The translations under genes were made by a program, and so were the position numbers. The notes beneath the pieces were generated by a model. That model ran no database searches. It was given only the letters and a program-made list of their open reading frames with translations, and was not told where the DNA came from. From Cyanobacteriota bacterium (GTDB lineage: Bacteria; Acidobacteriota; Vicinamibacteria; Vicinamibacterales; UBA2999), in assembly GCA_019752015.1 (NCBI GenBank), contig JAIEMQ010000061.1, positions 1 through 58,444 of the forward strand: 58,444 bases of DNA, in the 5' to 3' direction. Of this stretch, positions 49,755-58,005 are shown piece by piece. The first letter of the stretch is position 1. The number at the start of each line of letters is the position of its first letter.

Positions 49755-52753
49755 TCACCCCTCGCCGCATCCGGCTGCTGCGCGCGCCCGACCTGGCCGG
49801 TTACCGGAACACGCTCGTCGATCTCGCGCGCGCTCTCGATGGGGCCACCGCCGCAGACACGTTCGTCCTGGTGCCGACGGCCGCCGCCGCCGGACAGCTG
49901 ACCCGCACGTTCGACGATCGCCTGCGCGATCACGCTCTCAGGCCGCTCGCCGGATCGCGCGCCGCGCTGTACGACGCGTTGATCGAACGGCTGCCGGCAC
50001 CGCCGTCGCTCCTGACCGGGTTCGAGCGCGAAGCGCTGCTCGCGGCGGGCGCGCGCGAGGCGGAAGAGGGCGGCGCCCCGCCGCCGTTTCACGTGCGTCC
50101 GGCGCTGATCGCCGAAATGCTTGCGCTGTACGACCACGTGCGCAGGCTCGGGCGCAGCGTCGACGATTTCGATCGCCTGCTGTCGGGCGAGCTCGAACCT
50201 GCCGCGGAATCGGATCGCGGCGCCGCGCAGCTCCTCGAGCAGACACGTTTTCTGTCAGCGGCGTTTCGCGCGTATGAATCGCGCCTGCGCGAGGGAGGGG
50301 CCGTCGACGAACACGGCGCCCGCACTCAGTTGCTGAGTGTTGCGTCATCCCGGCCAATTCGACGCGTCGTCGTAGCGGTCGGCGATCGTCCGTTCGATCC
50401 CGACGGCTATTGGCCTGCCGACGTGATGATGCTCACCGCGATTCCCGGCCTTGAATCGATCGACATCGTCTCGACCGCGAACGTGCTCGACGCGGGATTC
50501 CTCGATCGGCTTGAACTGGCGTTCGTTGGAATCGAGAACGAGAGCGGTGCGGACACCGAGACGCTGTCACAGACAGTCCGGCTGAAGCCGGACGCCCCAC
50601 TGTCTGCGTTATCGGCACCGATGCTGGTCGTTCCGGATGACGGACTCGTCTTCTCCTATCGCGACCGCGAGGATGAACTGGAGGCGGTTGCGCGCCGTAT
50701 CAAATCGGATCGCCGGCGCGGTATCACGACACCGCTAGATCGTATCGGTCTGGTGGTGGCGCGTCCGCTGCCGTACCTCTATCTCGCGCGCGAGGTCTTT
50801 GCGGGCGCCGGCATTCCGTATGAAGCGCTCGATACCTTGCCGCTGGCCGCGGAACCCTATGCCGCCGCCGTCGACGTGGTGCTCGAATGCGCGGCCGCCA
50901 ACTTCACGCGACGCGCGCTGATGGCGCTCTTGAAGTCGCCGCACTTCCGATTCGAGATCGACGGCGCTGCAATCGATCGCGCCGCGGTGGCGGCCCTCGA
51001 CGTGGCGATGGCCGAGCAGCGCTATCTCGGCGGACTCAATCGGTTGCGCGCACTGACCGAATCGTGGACCGGTACGGAATCGCCGGCGGCTCAGGCGGCG
51101 CTCGACGCCGCCACCGCGCTCGCGCCGCTGATCGAATCGCGGCCGATGGTGGATCAGGTCGAAGTGCTGCGCGCGTTTCTGGATCGTCACGACAAAGATT
51201 ACGACGATCGTCCATCGACTTCGCTCGGGACGACCCTGAGCTTGTCGAAGGGTCGTCGCCGCCGCGCGCGATCGGCGGTCGCGCTGGCGCTCGACGGGCT
51301 TGGCGCCGCGTATCGCCGGCACGATCCCGCCGCGTCGGGAACGGTCAGCGAACTATCGGCAGCGCTCCGGCGCTGGCTGGGCACGCAGACGTTCGAGCTC
51401 GCGACCACGCCGGGCGGGATCCGCATCCTCGACGCGCCGTCGGCGCGCTTCGCGGACCTGGATGACGTCCAGATTCTCGGGCTGGTCGAAGGCGAGTGGC
51501 CCGAACGCCAGAGGCGGAACGTGTTCTATCCGCGATCGCTGGTCGCGCAACTCGAGCCGTCGCGCCCGGAGCGCATCGCGCTCAACGAGGAGCGAAGTCA
51601 TGTGCGCGCGTCGCGCGCCATGTTCCGCGATCTGATCGGCCTCGCTCGATCACGCACGCGGCTGTCAACCTTCGCGCTCGAATCCGAAGCCGTCGTCGAA
51701 CCGTCTTCCTTTGTCGACGACGTGCCGTCGTTTGGATTGGCGACCGAGCGGGCCGCCGCCAATGACGATGCGCGAGTGTTCAGCTTCGAAGTGCTCGCCG
51801 ACGATCCGCTCGCGGCGGGATCGCCGTGGGCCCGCGCGCGAGCGGGCAACGCCGATCGGGAACGGGGCCGCTTCGAAGGCGATGCGGGCGAATGGGTGCT
51901 GCCTCGTGTCAGCGTCAGCCGCCTCGAGCGCTACATGAAGTGCCCGTTCCAGTTCTACGTCGCCAACGTGCTGCAGGTGACGGAGGAGCCGGAAGACGAA
52001 ACCTCGCGCTCGCCGCTCGAGCGCGGCCGGTTTCTGCACGAGCTCTTCGAGACCTTCTTTCACGAATGGCAGGCGAGGGGCCGTGGCCGGATTACCGCCG
52101 GCGACATGGCCGATGCCCGCGCGCTGTTCGAAGAAATCGCCGGCCCGGCGCTGCGCTCGCTGCCCCCGGCCGAAGCGGGCCTCGAGCGCGCGCGGTTGTT
52201 TGGATCGGCGGTCGGCTCCGGCATTGCCGACCGCGTCTTCGCGATGGAGGCCGAACGGGGCACGGGCATTCGTGAACGGCTGATGGAGTACGAGCTCGAC
52301 GGGACGTTCACGTTCACGGGCCAGGACGGCGGCGCGCGCGAGGTCAAGCTGCGCGCCAAGATCGATCGCGTCGATCTGCTGGAGGACGGCACGTTCCGGC
52401 TGATCGACTACAAGACGAAGTACGTGCCCGATCGCCGGCAGGCGTTGCAGCTGCCCATTTACAGCGCGTGCGTGCGCAGGTCGCTGGTGACGACGCATGG
52501 GCGCGACATGGCCGCGAGCGAAGCAATGTACTTGTCGTTCGAAGGTCCGCAAGCGGTGGTGCCGCTCGAAGAGCGCGGCAAGCTGTTCGAAGACCTGACG
52601 ACGTCCGCCGGCCACCGGCTGGTGGCGACGCTCGACAATATCGCGGCGGGCCGGTATCCCTCGCGGCCCGAAACGAAAAACCTCTGCACGATGTGCGCGT
52701 TCGTCACGGTCTGCCGCAATCCCGGTGGTGTGGAGGACACCGACGGTGCCTGA
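49751..52753 (+). CDS. addB: AddB-like helicase-nuclease subunit
   Basis: A 1000-residue protein from the GTG at 49,751, overlapping the previous stop. The N-terminal half is a degenerate helicase (LVPTAAAAGQLTRTF in place of Walker A). The C-terminal domain is a RecB-type PD-(D/E)XK nuclease: VSRLERYMKCPFQFYV, AKIDRVDLLEDGTFRLIDYKTK and QLPIYS. Iron-sulfur ligands are the Cys in KCPFQ and LCTMCAFVTVC. A palindromic repeat is inserted in frame at 51,216-51,255. With AddA it processes double-strand breaks for recombination. Its stop overlaps the addA start. Confidence 0.85.
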   Translation: MITPRRIRLLRAPDLAGYRNTLVDLARALDGATAADTFVLVPTAAAAGQLTRTFDDRLRDHALRPLAGSRAALYDALIERLPAPPSLLTGFEREALLAAGAREAEEGGAPPPFHVRPALIAEMLALYDHVRRLGRSVDDFDRLLSGELEPAAESDRGAAQLLEQTRFLSAAFRAYESRLREGGAVDEHGARTQLLSVASSRPIRRVVVAVGDRPFDPDGYWPADVMMLTAIPGLESIDIVSTANVLDAGFLDRLELAFVGIENESGADTETLSQTVRLKPDAPLSALSAPMLVVPDDGLVFSYRDREDELEAVARRIKSDRRRGITTPLDRIGLVVARPLPYLYLAREVFAGAGIPYEALDTLPLAAEPYAAAVDVVLECAAANFTRRALMALLKSPHFRFEIDGAAIDRAAVAALDVAMAEQRYLGGLNRLRALTESWTGTESPAAQAALDAATALAPLIESRPMVDQVEVLRAFLDRHDKDYDDRPSTSLGTTLSLSKGRRRRARSAVALALDGLGAAYRRHDPAASGTVSELSAALRRWLGTQTFELATTPGGIRILDAPSARFADLDDVQILGLVEGEWPERQRRNVFYPRSLVAQLEPSRPERIALNEERSHVRASRAMFRDLIGLARSRTRLSTFALESEAVVEPSSFVDDVPSFGLATERAAANDDARVFSFEVLADDPLAAGSPWARARAGNADRERGRFEGDAGEWVLPRVSVSRLERYMKCPFQFYVANVLQVTEEPEDETSRSPLERGRFLHELFETFFHEWQARGRGRITAGDMADARALFEEIAGPALRSLPPAEAGLERARLFGSAVGSGIADRVFAMEAERGTGIRERLMEYELDGTFTFTGQDGGAREVKLRAKIDRVDLLEDGTFRLIDYKTKYVPDRRQALQLPIYSACVRRSLVTTHGRDMAASEAMYLSFEGPQAVVPLEERGKLFEDLTTSAGHRLVATLDNIAAGRYPSRPETKNLCTMCAFVTVCRNPGGVEDTDGA
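51216..51257 (+). repeat. In-frame palindromic repeat inside addB
   Basis: The element has arms GACGACCCT and AGGGTCGTC around GAGCTTGTCGA, preceded by TTCGCTCGG. It encodes PSTSLGTTLSLSKGR, a low-complexity insert between two helices of AddB. Related copies are at 53,539 and 56,140. Confidence 0.8.
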
Positions 52754-55598
52754 TCAGGTGCGCTTCGACTTCGATGCGGCGCCTGAGCCGGCGGCCGAGA
52801 CACCCGACGCGCGGGCGCGGCGGCTCGCGATCGATCCGCTTCGCAACGTCGCGCTCGAGGCATCGGCAGGCACCGGCAAGACGCGCGTGCTCGTCGATCG
52901 CTACGTGCGCTTGCTCGAAGCCGGCGTTGCGCCGCGCAACATCCTGGCGATCACCTTCACGCGCAAAGCCGCTGCGGAAATGCGGCAGCGGGTGATGGCC
53001 ACCTTGCGGCAGCGCCATCGCGAGGGCGCCCTCACCGACGCGCGCTGGCGCGAGATCCGCGACGCCTTCCACGAGATCAGCATCAGCACCATCGACGCGT
53101 TCTGCCTGTCATTGCTCCACGAATTTCCGCTCGAGGCCGGCGTCGATCCCGGCTTCGATCTCGCCGACGAGACCGAAACGCCCCGATTCATCGAATCGTC
53201 GCTCGACAGCGCGCTCGCCATCGGCCGTGCCGTGTCGCTCAACGATCCGGACGTGGCGCTGTTGTTCACCGAGCTGGGCGAGCCGCGTCTTCGAAAAGCA
53301 TTGACGGCGCTGCTCGATCGCCGCCTCGTGGCCGGCGACGCGCTCAATCGCTTTCTGCGCGGCCGCGAGATGTCGATCGAGGCGGCATGCCATCGCTTGA
53401 TTCACGCGCTGCGTGGCGCGATTGCTTCCATCGCGTCCGGCGATCGCGCCGTCCAGGCGTTTGTCGCCACCGGCCCGGCCGTCCCGGGCTTTGATCTGCT
53501 GGCCCGCGAAATGCGCGAGCTGATGGCGGATCCACCGTCCTTCGACTCCGCTCAGGACGGCCCTGAGCCTGCCGAAGGGCCTTTGCCGCCCGCGCGGCTG
53601 CGCGGCCTGCTGGATCGGTTGTCGGACCTGGTGCTGACGAGGCAGGGCGAACCGCGCAAGCGGCCCGCCAACGTGAAGGCGGACTTTCGATCGCCCGCTG
53701 ATTACGAGCGCCACAAGGTGATCGTGTCCGGGCTCGGTCCCTACGTGCAGGCGGCGGTCGAGGCCTTCAAGCGCGACATCAATCTCGTACTGGCCCGCGG
53801 CGTGCGCAGGCTGTTCGCGATCGCGCATGACGAATACCGGCGCACGCTCGACAAGCACGGCGTCCTCGACTTCGCCGATCTGCTCGAGCGCACCCTGAAG
53901 CTGCTCGGCCAGATGGAGGAGTTCTCGCGCAGCCGGTATCGTCTCGAGTCGCGCTACGAGCACGTGCTCGTGGATGAATTCCAGGATACGAGCCGTGCGC
54001 AGTGGCGGCTGGTGCGCGAGCTGGTGCGCGCGTGGACCGCCGGCGAGGGCCTCAGCCACGGTCCCATCCCGCCGTCCATCTTCATCGTCGGCGATCGGAA
54101 GCAGTCGATTTACGGTTTCCGCGACGCGGAGGTCACCGTGCTCGATGCCGCCGCCGAATTCATCGACGCGTTGCGGCCCGAAGCGCCGGCCCGTGCGGCG
54201 ATCACGCGCAGTTTTCGATCGGTGCACGAGCTGTTGATGTTCGTGAACGACGTCTGCGCGGCGATGGAGAAAGCGCCGGATCGCGCCGATGCGTTCCGCT
54301 ATTCCGAGAACGACGCGTTTCCGTCCATCGCAGGCACGCCGTCGCAATCGAACGCGATCGCCATTGTCACCGCTGATTCCGATGCGGCACAGGCCGAAGC
54401 CGTCGCCGAGGAGATTGCGCGCCTGTTGATCGAAGGTGCGACGATCCGCGATCGCGACACCGGCGTTCGCCGGCCAATCGGCCCCGGCGACGTGGGCGTG
54501 CTGTTCCGCACACGCGAGAGTCACAGCCTCTTCGAAGCGGCGCTGGCGCGGCGCGGCGTGCCGTATTACGTCTACAAGGGCCTTGGGTTCTTCGATGCCG
54601 AAGAGGTCAAGGACGTGCTCGCGCTCGTGGCGTATCTGGCCGATTCCGGATCGAACCTGCGCGCCGCCGCGTTCCTGCGTTCGCGCATCGTGCGGTTGTC
54701 CGATGAAGCACTCAAGCTGCTCGCGCCCGGGCTGGCGCAGGCGCTGACCGGCGAGGTCCCTCCCGCGATCGATCGATTGCGCGACGACGATCGAGAGCGG
54801 CTGCTGCTCGTTCGCGACTCAGTCGGTGCGTGGATCGCCGCCGCCGATCAGGTGCCTCCGGCCGAACTCGTCGATCGCGTGCTCGCGGATTCCGCCTACG
54901 CGGTCGAGATCGGCGGCCCGGGGTTTGCGCAGGCCAAGGAAAACCTGAAGAAGATCCGCGGCTTGATCCGTCGCATCCAGAATCGCGGCTACACCACGCT
55001 GGCGCGGCTGACCGATTACTTCGACGGCCTCGCGGCCGGCGGCGACGAGTCGAACGCGATCATCGATGCAGCCAACGCCGTGAACCTCATGACGGTGCAT
55101 GCCGCGAAGGGTCTCGAGTTCCCGGTCGTCTTCATCGTCAACATCGGCAAGGGCAGCGGCGGCAATCGCGGCGACATCAGGGTTTCACCGGCTCCATTCG
55201 TTGATGACGACGAAGAGGGCGAGCCCTCCGTGACGATCAGCGATCACGAGAGCCCGGCCGATCGGGATGATGATGAAAAAGAGAACGAGGAAACCAAGCG
55301 GCTGCTGTACGTCGCCCTGACCCGGGCGCGCGATCGCCTCTATCTCGCCGGCACCATCGCCAACGGCAAGCTCACGCTGCAGCGTGGATCGATCGGCCGG
55401 GTGTTACCGGTGTCGCTCACGGCCGCGATGGCGCTCAGCGCCGGCCCGGAAACCCTGGTTTGGTCCGGGACTGCGTCGACCCATGCCATCCGCCGCGTGC
55501 CGGGCGCCGGTGAGACGCCGATGACCTGGCGGCCGCGCGTCGACGGGCGGAGCCGGGTGAACGATCACATGCCGATTCCGGTAAAAACCGCCCCGTGA
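52746..55598 (+). CDS. addA: AddA-like UvrD/RecB-type helicase, lacking a C-terminal nuclease
   Basis: A 950-residue SF1A helicase. Walker A is ALEASAGTGKTRVL, motif Ia ITFTRKAAAEM, motif II HVLVDEFQDTSRAQW, motif III FIVGDRKQSIYGFRDAE, motif V VNLMTVHAAKGLEFPVV and motif VI TKRLLYVALTRARDRLYLAG. The protein ends about 80 residues after motif VI, so the C-terminal nuclease of typical AddA is absent. Cutting would depend on AddB alone. GTG at 52,746 with GGAGG upstream overlaps the addB stop. A palindromic repeat is inserted in frame at 53,539-53,582. Confidence 0.9.
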   Translation: MPDQVRFDFDAAPEPAAETPDARARRLAIDPLRNVALEASAGTGKTRVLVDRYVRLLEAGVAPRNILAITFTRKAAAEMRQRVMATLRQRHREGALTDARWREIRDAFHEISISTIDAFCLSLLHEFPLEAGVDPGFDLADETETPRFIESSLDSALAIGRAVSLNDPDVALLFTELGEPRLRKALTALLDRRLVAGDALNRFLRGREMSIEAACHRLIHALRGAIASIASGDRAVQAFVATGPAVPGFDLLAREMRELMADPPSFDSAQDGPEPAEGPLPPARLRGLLDRLSDLVLTRQGEPRKRPANVKADFRSPADYERHKVIVSGLGPYVQAAVEAFKRDINLVLARGVRRLFAIAHDEYRRTLDKHGVLDFADLLERTLKLLGQMEEFSRSRYRLESRYEHVLVDEFQDTSRAQWRLVRELVRAWTAGEGLSHGPIPPSIFIVGDRKQSIYGFRDAEVTVLDAAAEFIDALRPEAPARAAITRSFRSVHELLMFVNDVCAAMEKAPDRADAFRYSENDAFPSIAGTPSQSNAIAIVTADSDAAQAEAVAEEIARLLIEGATIRDRDTGVRRPIGPGDVGVLFRTRESHSLFEAALARRGVPYYVYKGLGFFDAEEVKDVLALVAYLADSGSNLRAAAFLRSRIVRLSDEALKLLAPGLAQALTGEVPPAIDRLRDDDRERLLLVRDSVGAWIAAADQVPPAELVDRVLADSAYAVEIGGPGFAQAKENLKKIRGLIRRIQNRGYTTLARLTDYFDGLAAGGDESNAIIDAANAVNLMTVHAAKGLEFPVVFIVNIGKGSGGNRGDIRVSPAPFVDDDEEGEPSVTISDHESPADRDDDEKENEETKRLLYVALTRARDRLYLAGTIANGKLTLQRGSIGRVLPVSLTAAMALSAGPETLVWSGTASTHAIRRVPGAGETPMTWRPRVDGRSRVNDHMPIPVKTAP
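53539..53582 (+). repeat. In-frame palindromic repeat inside addA
   Basis: A copy of the same element, with arms GGCCCT/AGGGCC and TTCGACTCCGCTCAGG alongside. It encodes SFDSAQDGPEPAEGPLP within AddA and keeps the frame. Confidence 0.8.
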
Positions 55599-55619
55599 CC
55601 CGAACGGGGCCGATTTACA

Positions 55620-55649
55620 TTGCGTCCCTGTCTGGGCATCCCATACAAT
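55620..55649 (+). promoter_or_regulatory. Candidate promoter of the zinc-ribbon gene at 55,676
   Basis: TTGCGT, an 18-bp spacer and TACAAT (55,644-55,649), 27 bp upstream of the start. A GC hairpin CCCCGT/ACGGGG (55,591-55,609) at the addA stop lies just upstream and may terminate the addAB transcript. Confidence 0.5.
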
Positions 55650-55675
55650 TTCGTAGGTTCAAGGAGCCTCGCTGA

Positions 55676-55897
55676 GTGCCATTGACGTGTCCGAACTGCG
55701 GTAATGCCCGCAACTTCCTGGTGAAAACGCTGCAGATGCACGTCGTCCAGCTCGACGACAGCCGGGTCGAGGTGTCAGAAGAGAGCAAGCCCGGCGTGAT
55801 CGAAGTGCTGTGCGATGAATGCGAGACGGCGCTGAACTTCGAGGATGCGGAGGAAGCCATCCGCAAGGAAGTGCTCCTCACGCTCGGCGCGCGCTAG
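55676..55897 (+). CDS. Small zinc-ribbon protein
   Basis: A 73-residue protein from a GTG at 55,676 with AAGGAG 9 nt upstream. CPNCGNARNF and VLCDECETALNFED form a C-x2-C...C-x2-C zinc ribbon around a beta hairpin (VKTLQMHVVQLDDSRVEV). It probably binds nucleic acid or protein; no specific role is known. Its stop overlaps the stop of a convergent zinc-ribbon gene (CTAG shared). Confidence 0.75.
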   Translation: MPLTCPNCGNARNFLVKTLQMHVVQLDDSRVEVSEESKPGVIEVLCDECETALNFEDAEEAIRKEVLLTLGAR

Positions 55898-56058
55898 CCG
55901 ATATCGCCGGCGTCGGCTTCTTCGAAGAAGTCACACTCCGGACACACCCACTCGCGGACTTCCGCTTTCACTTCCTGCTGCGTGCCGGGCAAGCGCGAGA
56001 TATTTTCCCGCGTCACGAGCTTCATGAACTCGCCGCACATCGGACATTCTTTCGGCAT
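55894..56058 (-). CDS. Second small zinc-ribbon protein, convergent with the first
   Basis: A 54-residue protein: MPKECPMCGEFMKLVTREN, then EVREWVCPECDFFEEADAGDIG. The C-x2-C...C-x2-C ribbon is clear. AGGA lies 7 nt upstream of the ATG at 56,058. The TAG at 55,894-55,896 shares bases with the TAG of the plus-strand zinc-ribbon gene. Function unknown. Confidence 0.75.
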   Translation of the reverse strand: MPKECPMCGEFMKLVTRENISRLPGTQQEVKAEVREWVCPECDFFEEADAGDIG

Positions 56059-56086
56059 TAGCGCATCCTAAACCTGCTGCATTGTC

Positions 56087-56115
56087 TTGACAACCCGGAG
56101 TCGCGCTTCTATCGT
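56087..56115 (+). promoter_or_regulatory. Promoter of the gene at 56,125
   Basis: TTGACA (56,087-56,092), 17-bp spacer, TATCGT (56,110-56,115). The expected transcription start falls about 3 nt before the GTG, so the message would be leaderless or nearly so. Confidence 0.6.
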
Positions 56116-56124
56116 GACTCCAAG

Positions 56125-56634
56125 GTGTTTGAAGATCATCGACGACCCTTCGACAAGCTCAGGGTCGGCCCGAGCGGAGTCGAGGGCCGATCCGACGCGT
56201 CGCGAGTTGCGCTCGAAACGCTCGTGCCTCACGAGCGGGCGTATCGCCGCTCGTTTGCCGACGAAGTCGCGATCGATTTTCCGTCGTCGCGCGCGGCGAT
56301 CGAATTCTTCCGCCGCGATCACGTGGCGCCGGAAGTGTCGGGCCAGACGGCGAGCGCCGCGATCACGATCTCGGCGAGCCAGGCCGGCGCCGGCGCAATG
56401 GTGTCGCTCGACGTGCACGTGCCGCGCACGTGTCCATGCTGCGGCGGGCGCGGCGAAGTGTGGAGCGAGCGGTGCGAGCCGTGCAACGGCAAGGGCCAGG
56501 AGCTACTGCCGCAGCGGCTGACCGTGGCGGTGCCGGCCGGCGTCGTCGACGGCGATCGCTTCAGCTTTACGCTGTGGCTGCCGCGCGGTCCGCGCACGCG
56601 CGTGGATGTTCGCGTCGCCGTCACACCCTGCTAA
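56125..56634 (+). CDS. Protein with a DnaJ-type cysteine-rich motif
   Basis: A 169-residue protein from the GTG at 56,125. After VFEDHRR a repeat-derived insert (PFDKLRVGPSGVEGR) interrupts, then SRVALETLVPHERAYRRSFADEVAIDF. The C-terminal half has CPCCGGRGEVWSERCEPCNGKGQ, half of a DnaJ zinc-binding domain (two CxxCxGxG units), then VAVPAGVVDGDRFSFTLWLP as in DnaJ C-terminal strands. A chaperone-adaptor-like function is inference. A J-domain is absent. Confidence 0.7.
   Translation: MFEDHRRPFDKLRVGPSGVEGRSDASRVALETLVPHERAYRRSFADEVAIDFPSSRAAIEFFRRDHVAPEVSGQTASAAITISASQAGAGAMVSLDVHVPRTCPCCGGRGEVWSERCEPCNGKGQELLPQRLTVAVPAGVVDGDRFSFTLWLPRGPRTRVDVRVAVTPC
56140..56186 (+). repeat. Palindromic repeat inside the DnaJ-zinc-motif gene
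   Basis: A copy of the palindromic element in reverse orientation to the one in addB (GACCCTTCGACAAGCTCAGG core). It adds about 15 codons near the N-terminus without breaking the frame. Confidence 0.8.
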
Positions 56635-56641
56635 GCGGTAC

Positions 56642-57022
56642 TTGAAGCGTCACGTCGATTTCCTCGCGACACTCTATGTAGCCTGGGGCGCGCTCTTCGC
56701 GCTCGTTGCCATTGCCGGCTTCGCGCTGGCCGGCGGCGCCTTTGCGATCGCCGAATCGACGGGGCCGGTTCGCTTCAGCTCGGAGATGGCGGCGCGCTTC
56801 GCCGGCGTCTCGATCACGATCATCGCGCTCATCGCGCTCATCTGGGCGGCGCTGCACATCTTCGTCGGCCGCCGGATGCGCCGGATGCTGCCGTCAGCGC
56901 GCCTGATGGCGCTCGGTCTCGCGCTCGGCAACCTGACGCTGTTTCCGTTCGGAACGGCGCTCGGCGGCTATGCGCTGTGGGCGTTGCTCAAAGACGAGGG
57001 ACGGAGGCTCTTTGAATCATAG
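56642..57022 (+). CDS. Small membrane protein of unknown function
   Basis: A 126-residue protein from a TTG at 56,642, 7 bp after the preceding stop. Three or four membrane segments: TLYVAWGALFALVAIAGFALAGG, ITIIALIALIWAALHIFVG, LMALGLALGNLTLFPFGTALGGYALWALL. RRMRRMLPSARL separates the second and third. Likely co-transcribed with the DnaJ-zinc-motif gene. No known family assignment. Confidence 0.7.
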   Translation: MKRHVDFLATLYVAWGALFALVAIAGFALAGGAFAIAESTGPVRFSSEMAARFAGVSITIIALIALIWAALHIFVGRRMRRMLPSARLMALGLALGNLTLFPFGTALGGYALWALLKDEGRRLFES

Positions 57023-57087
57023 GTTCCAAGGGTTCCAGGGGTTCCAGGCGTTCCAAAGGCGGGGTTCTATCGGGGTTCCAGGAGTTC
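57021..57087. repeat. Left nonamer array of the second S23 unit
   Basis: Four consecutive nonamers with core GTTCC, then two further degenerate copies. About 130 nt of unannotated leader separates it from the gene at 57,221. Confidence 0.85.
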
Positions 57088-57220
57088 TTTGATCGCAGGA
57101 GTTGCAACATCGTTCGCGATGACACAGATCAATTTCTGAAGCGCGGCCGACGACCATTCCCGAGAATCCAAACGAATTCGCGAAATCGCGTGCGGCAATC
57201 CGGTTGCTTCGGATTCGCGC

Positions 57221-57643
57221 ATGGCTGGATGGAAAGACTTCAGAGAGATCGCCGCGTGGCGGCATGCCCGCGAACTAAAACTCCAGATCGATGAGTTCCT
57301 GGAACGGCCTAACGTAAAGAAAAAATATGAGCGGTACGATCAGCTCTATAACTCTGCGCGTTCGGGTCCGAGCAACATCGCCGAGGGCTTCGCCAAATTC
57401 GGAAACAAGGAGTTCGCACGCTACGCGCGTATCGCGAAGGGTTCGGAGGTCGAGGTGATCAATCACCTGATCGATCTGCGCGACCAGCGGTTAATCTCCC
57501 ACGACGAGTTGCTGCTGTCGGAACATAAAGCTCGCATTGCGCTCAAGGCGGTGGTGGGCTTGATCCGGCATCTCGAAAATTCACCCGATCCGCCGCGCCC
57601 GCCGAAACCTAAGCGAGACGATAACGACGACGAGAACCCATAA
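57221..57643 (+). CDS. Four-helix-bundle protein (S23 / IVS-encoded family)
   Basis: A 140-residue helical protein: GWKDFREIAAWRHARELKLQIDEFL, then YDQLYNSARSGPSNIAEGFAKFGNKEFARYARIAKGSEVEVINHLIDLRDQRLIS, and a last helix with LLSEHKARIALKAVVGLIRHL. The SGPSNIAEGFAKF...EFARY segment is the strongest family signature. The tail is proline-rich then acidic (DDNDDENP), unlike the basic tail of the protein at 4686. The ATG at 57,221 gives the standard start. It lies inside inverted nonamer arrays. Confidence 0.9.
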   Translation: MAGWKDFREIAAWRHARELKLQIDEFLERPNVKKKYERYDQLYNSARSGPSNIAEGFAKFGNKEFARYARIAKGSEVEVINHLIDLRDQRLISHDELLLSEHKARIALKAVVGLIRHLENSPDPPRPPKPKRDDNDDENP

Positions 57644-57708
57644 CCCTTGGAACCCCGTCGGAACCGCGCCTCTGGAACCACTGGAACCCCTGGCACCTAT
57701 GGAACCGG
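57643..57708. repeat. Right nonamer array of the second S23 unit
   Basis: Units TGGAACCAC, TGGAACCCC, TGGCACCTA, TGGAACCGG in opposite orientation to the array at 57,021. It abuts the stop codon of the S23-type gene and the stop of the convergent yidD gene. Confidence 0.85.
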
Positions 57709-58002
57709 GTCTACGGAGCCCATCGCCGTCCAAGGCCCACAGCGAAGCACGCGTTTGCCGGCGAGATAGCCTCCGCGGACCACGCCGTAACGGCGAATCG
57801 CTTCCTCTCCGTAGTGGCTACACGTCAGAGAGAAGCGGCACTGCGCGCCCATCCTGGCGTAAAGGGGTGACAGCGTCGCCTGATAGAGGTGGATCGATCC
57901 CACCGCGGCGGCGGTGGTCCACTGCGCCGACGGCGGGCGGCGGAGATCGAGCGCGATCGCGATCACGATGATCGCGACCGCGGCGAAAGCGCGCTTCTTC
58001 AT
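57697..58002 (-). CDS. yidD: YidD-like membrane protein insertion efficiency factor
   Basis: A 101-residue protein. The YidD signature is clear: HLYQATLSPLYARMGAQCRFSLTCSHYGEEAIRRYGVVRGGYLAGKRVLRCGPW, with three conserved cysteines, and the end GSVDPVP. Unlike most YidD proteins it has an N-terminal hydrophobic segment (FAAVAIIVIAIALDL). It assists YidC-dependent insertion. It is 3 bp downstream of the DUF4870 gene, and no rnpA, rpmH or yidC is near, so this is not the usual operon. Confidence 0.88.
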   Translation of the reverse strand: MKKRAFAAVAIIVIAIALDLRRPPSAQWTTAAAVGSIHLYQATLSPLYARMGAQCRFSLTCSHYGEEAIRRYGVVRGGYLAGKRVLRCGPWTAMGSVDPVP

Positions 58003-58005
58003 TGG

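Larger units (their letters stand above)
57021..57708. mobile_element. Second candidate mobile unit: S23-type gene between inverted 9-bp repeat arrays
   Basis: Left array 57,021-57,087 has GGTTCCAGG-type nonamers (GGTTCCAAG, GGTTCCAGG, GGTTCCAGG, CGTTCCAAA). Right array 57,643-57,708 has the complementary units (TGGAACCAC, TGGAACCCC, TGGCACCTA, TGGAACCGG). The four-helix-bundle gene at 57,221 is the only gene inside. The plan matches 4,511-5,181 although the repeat unit differs. Confidence 0.55.
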
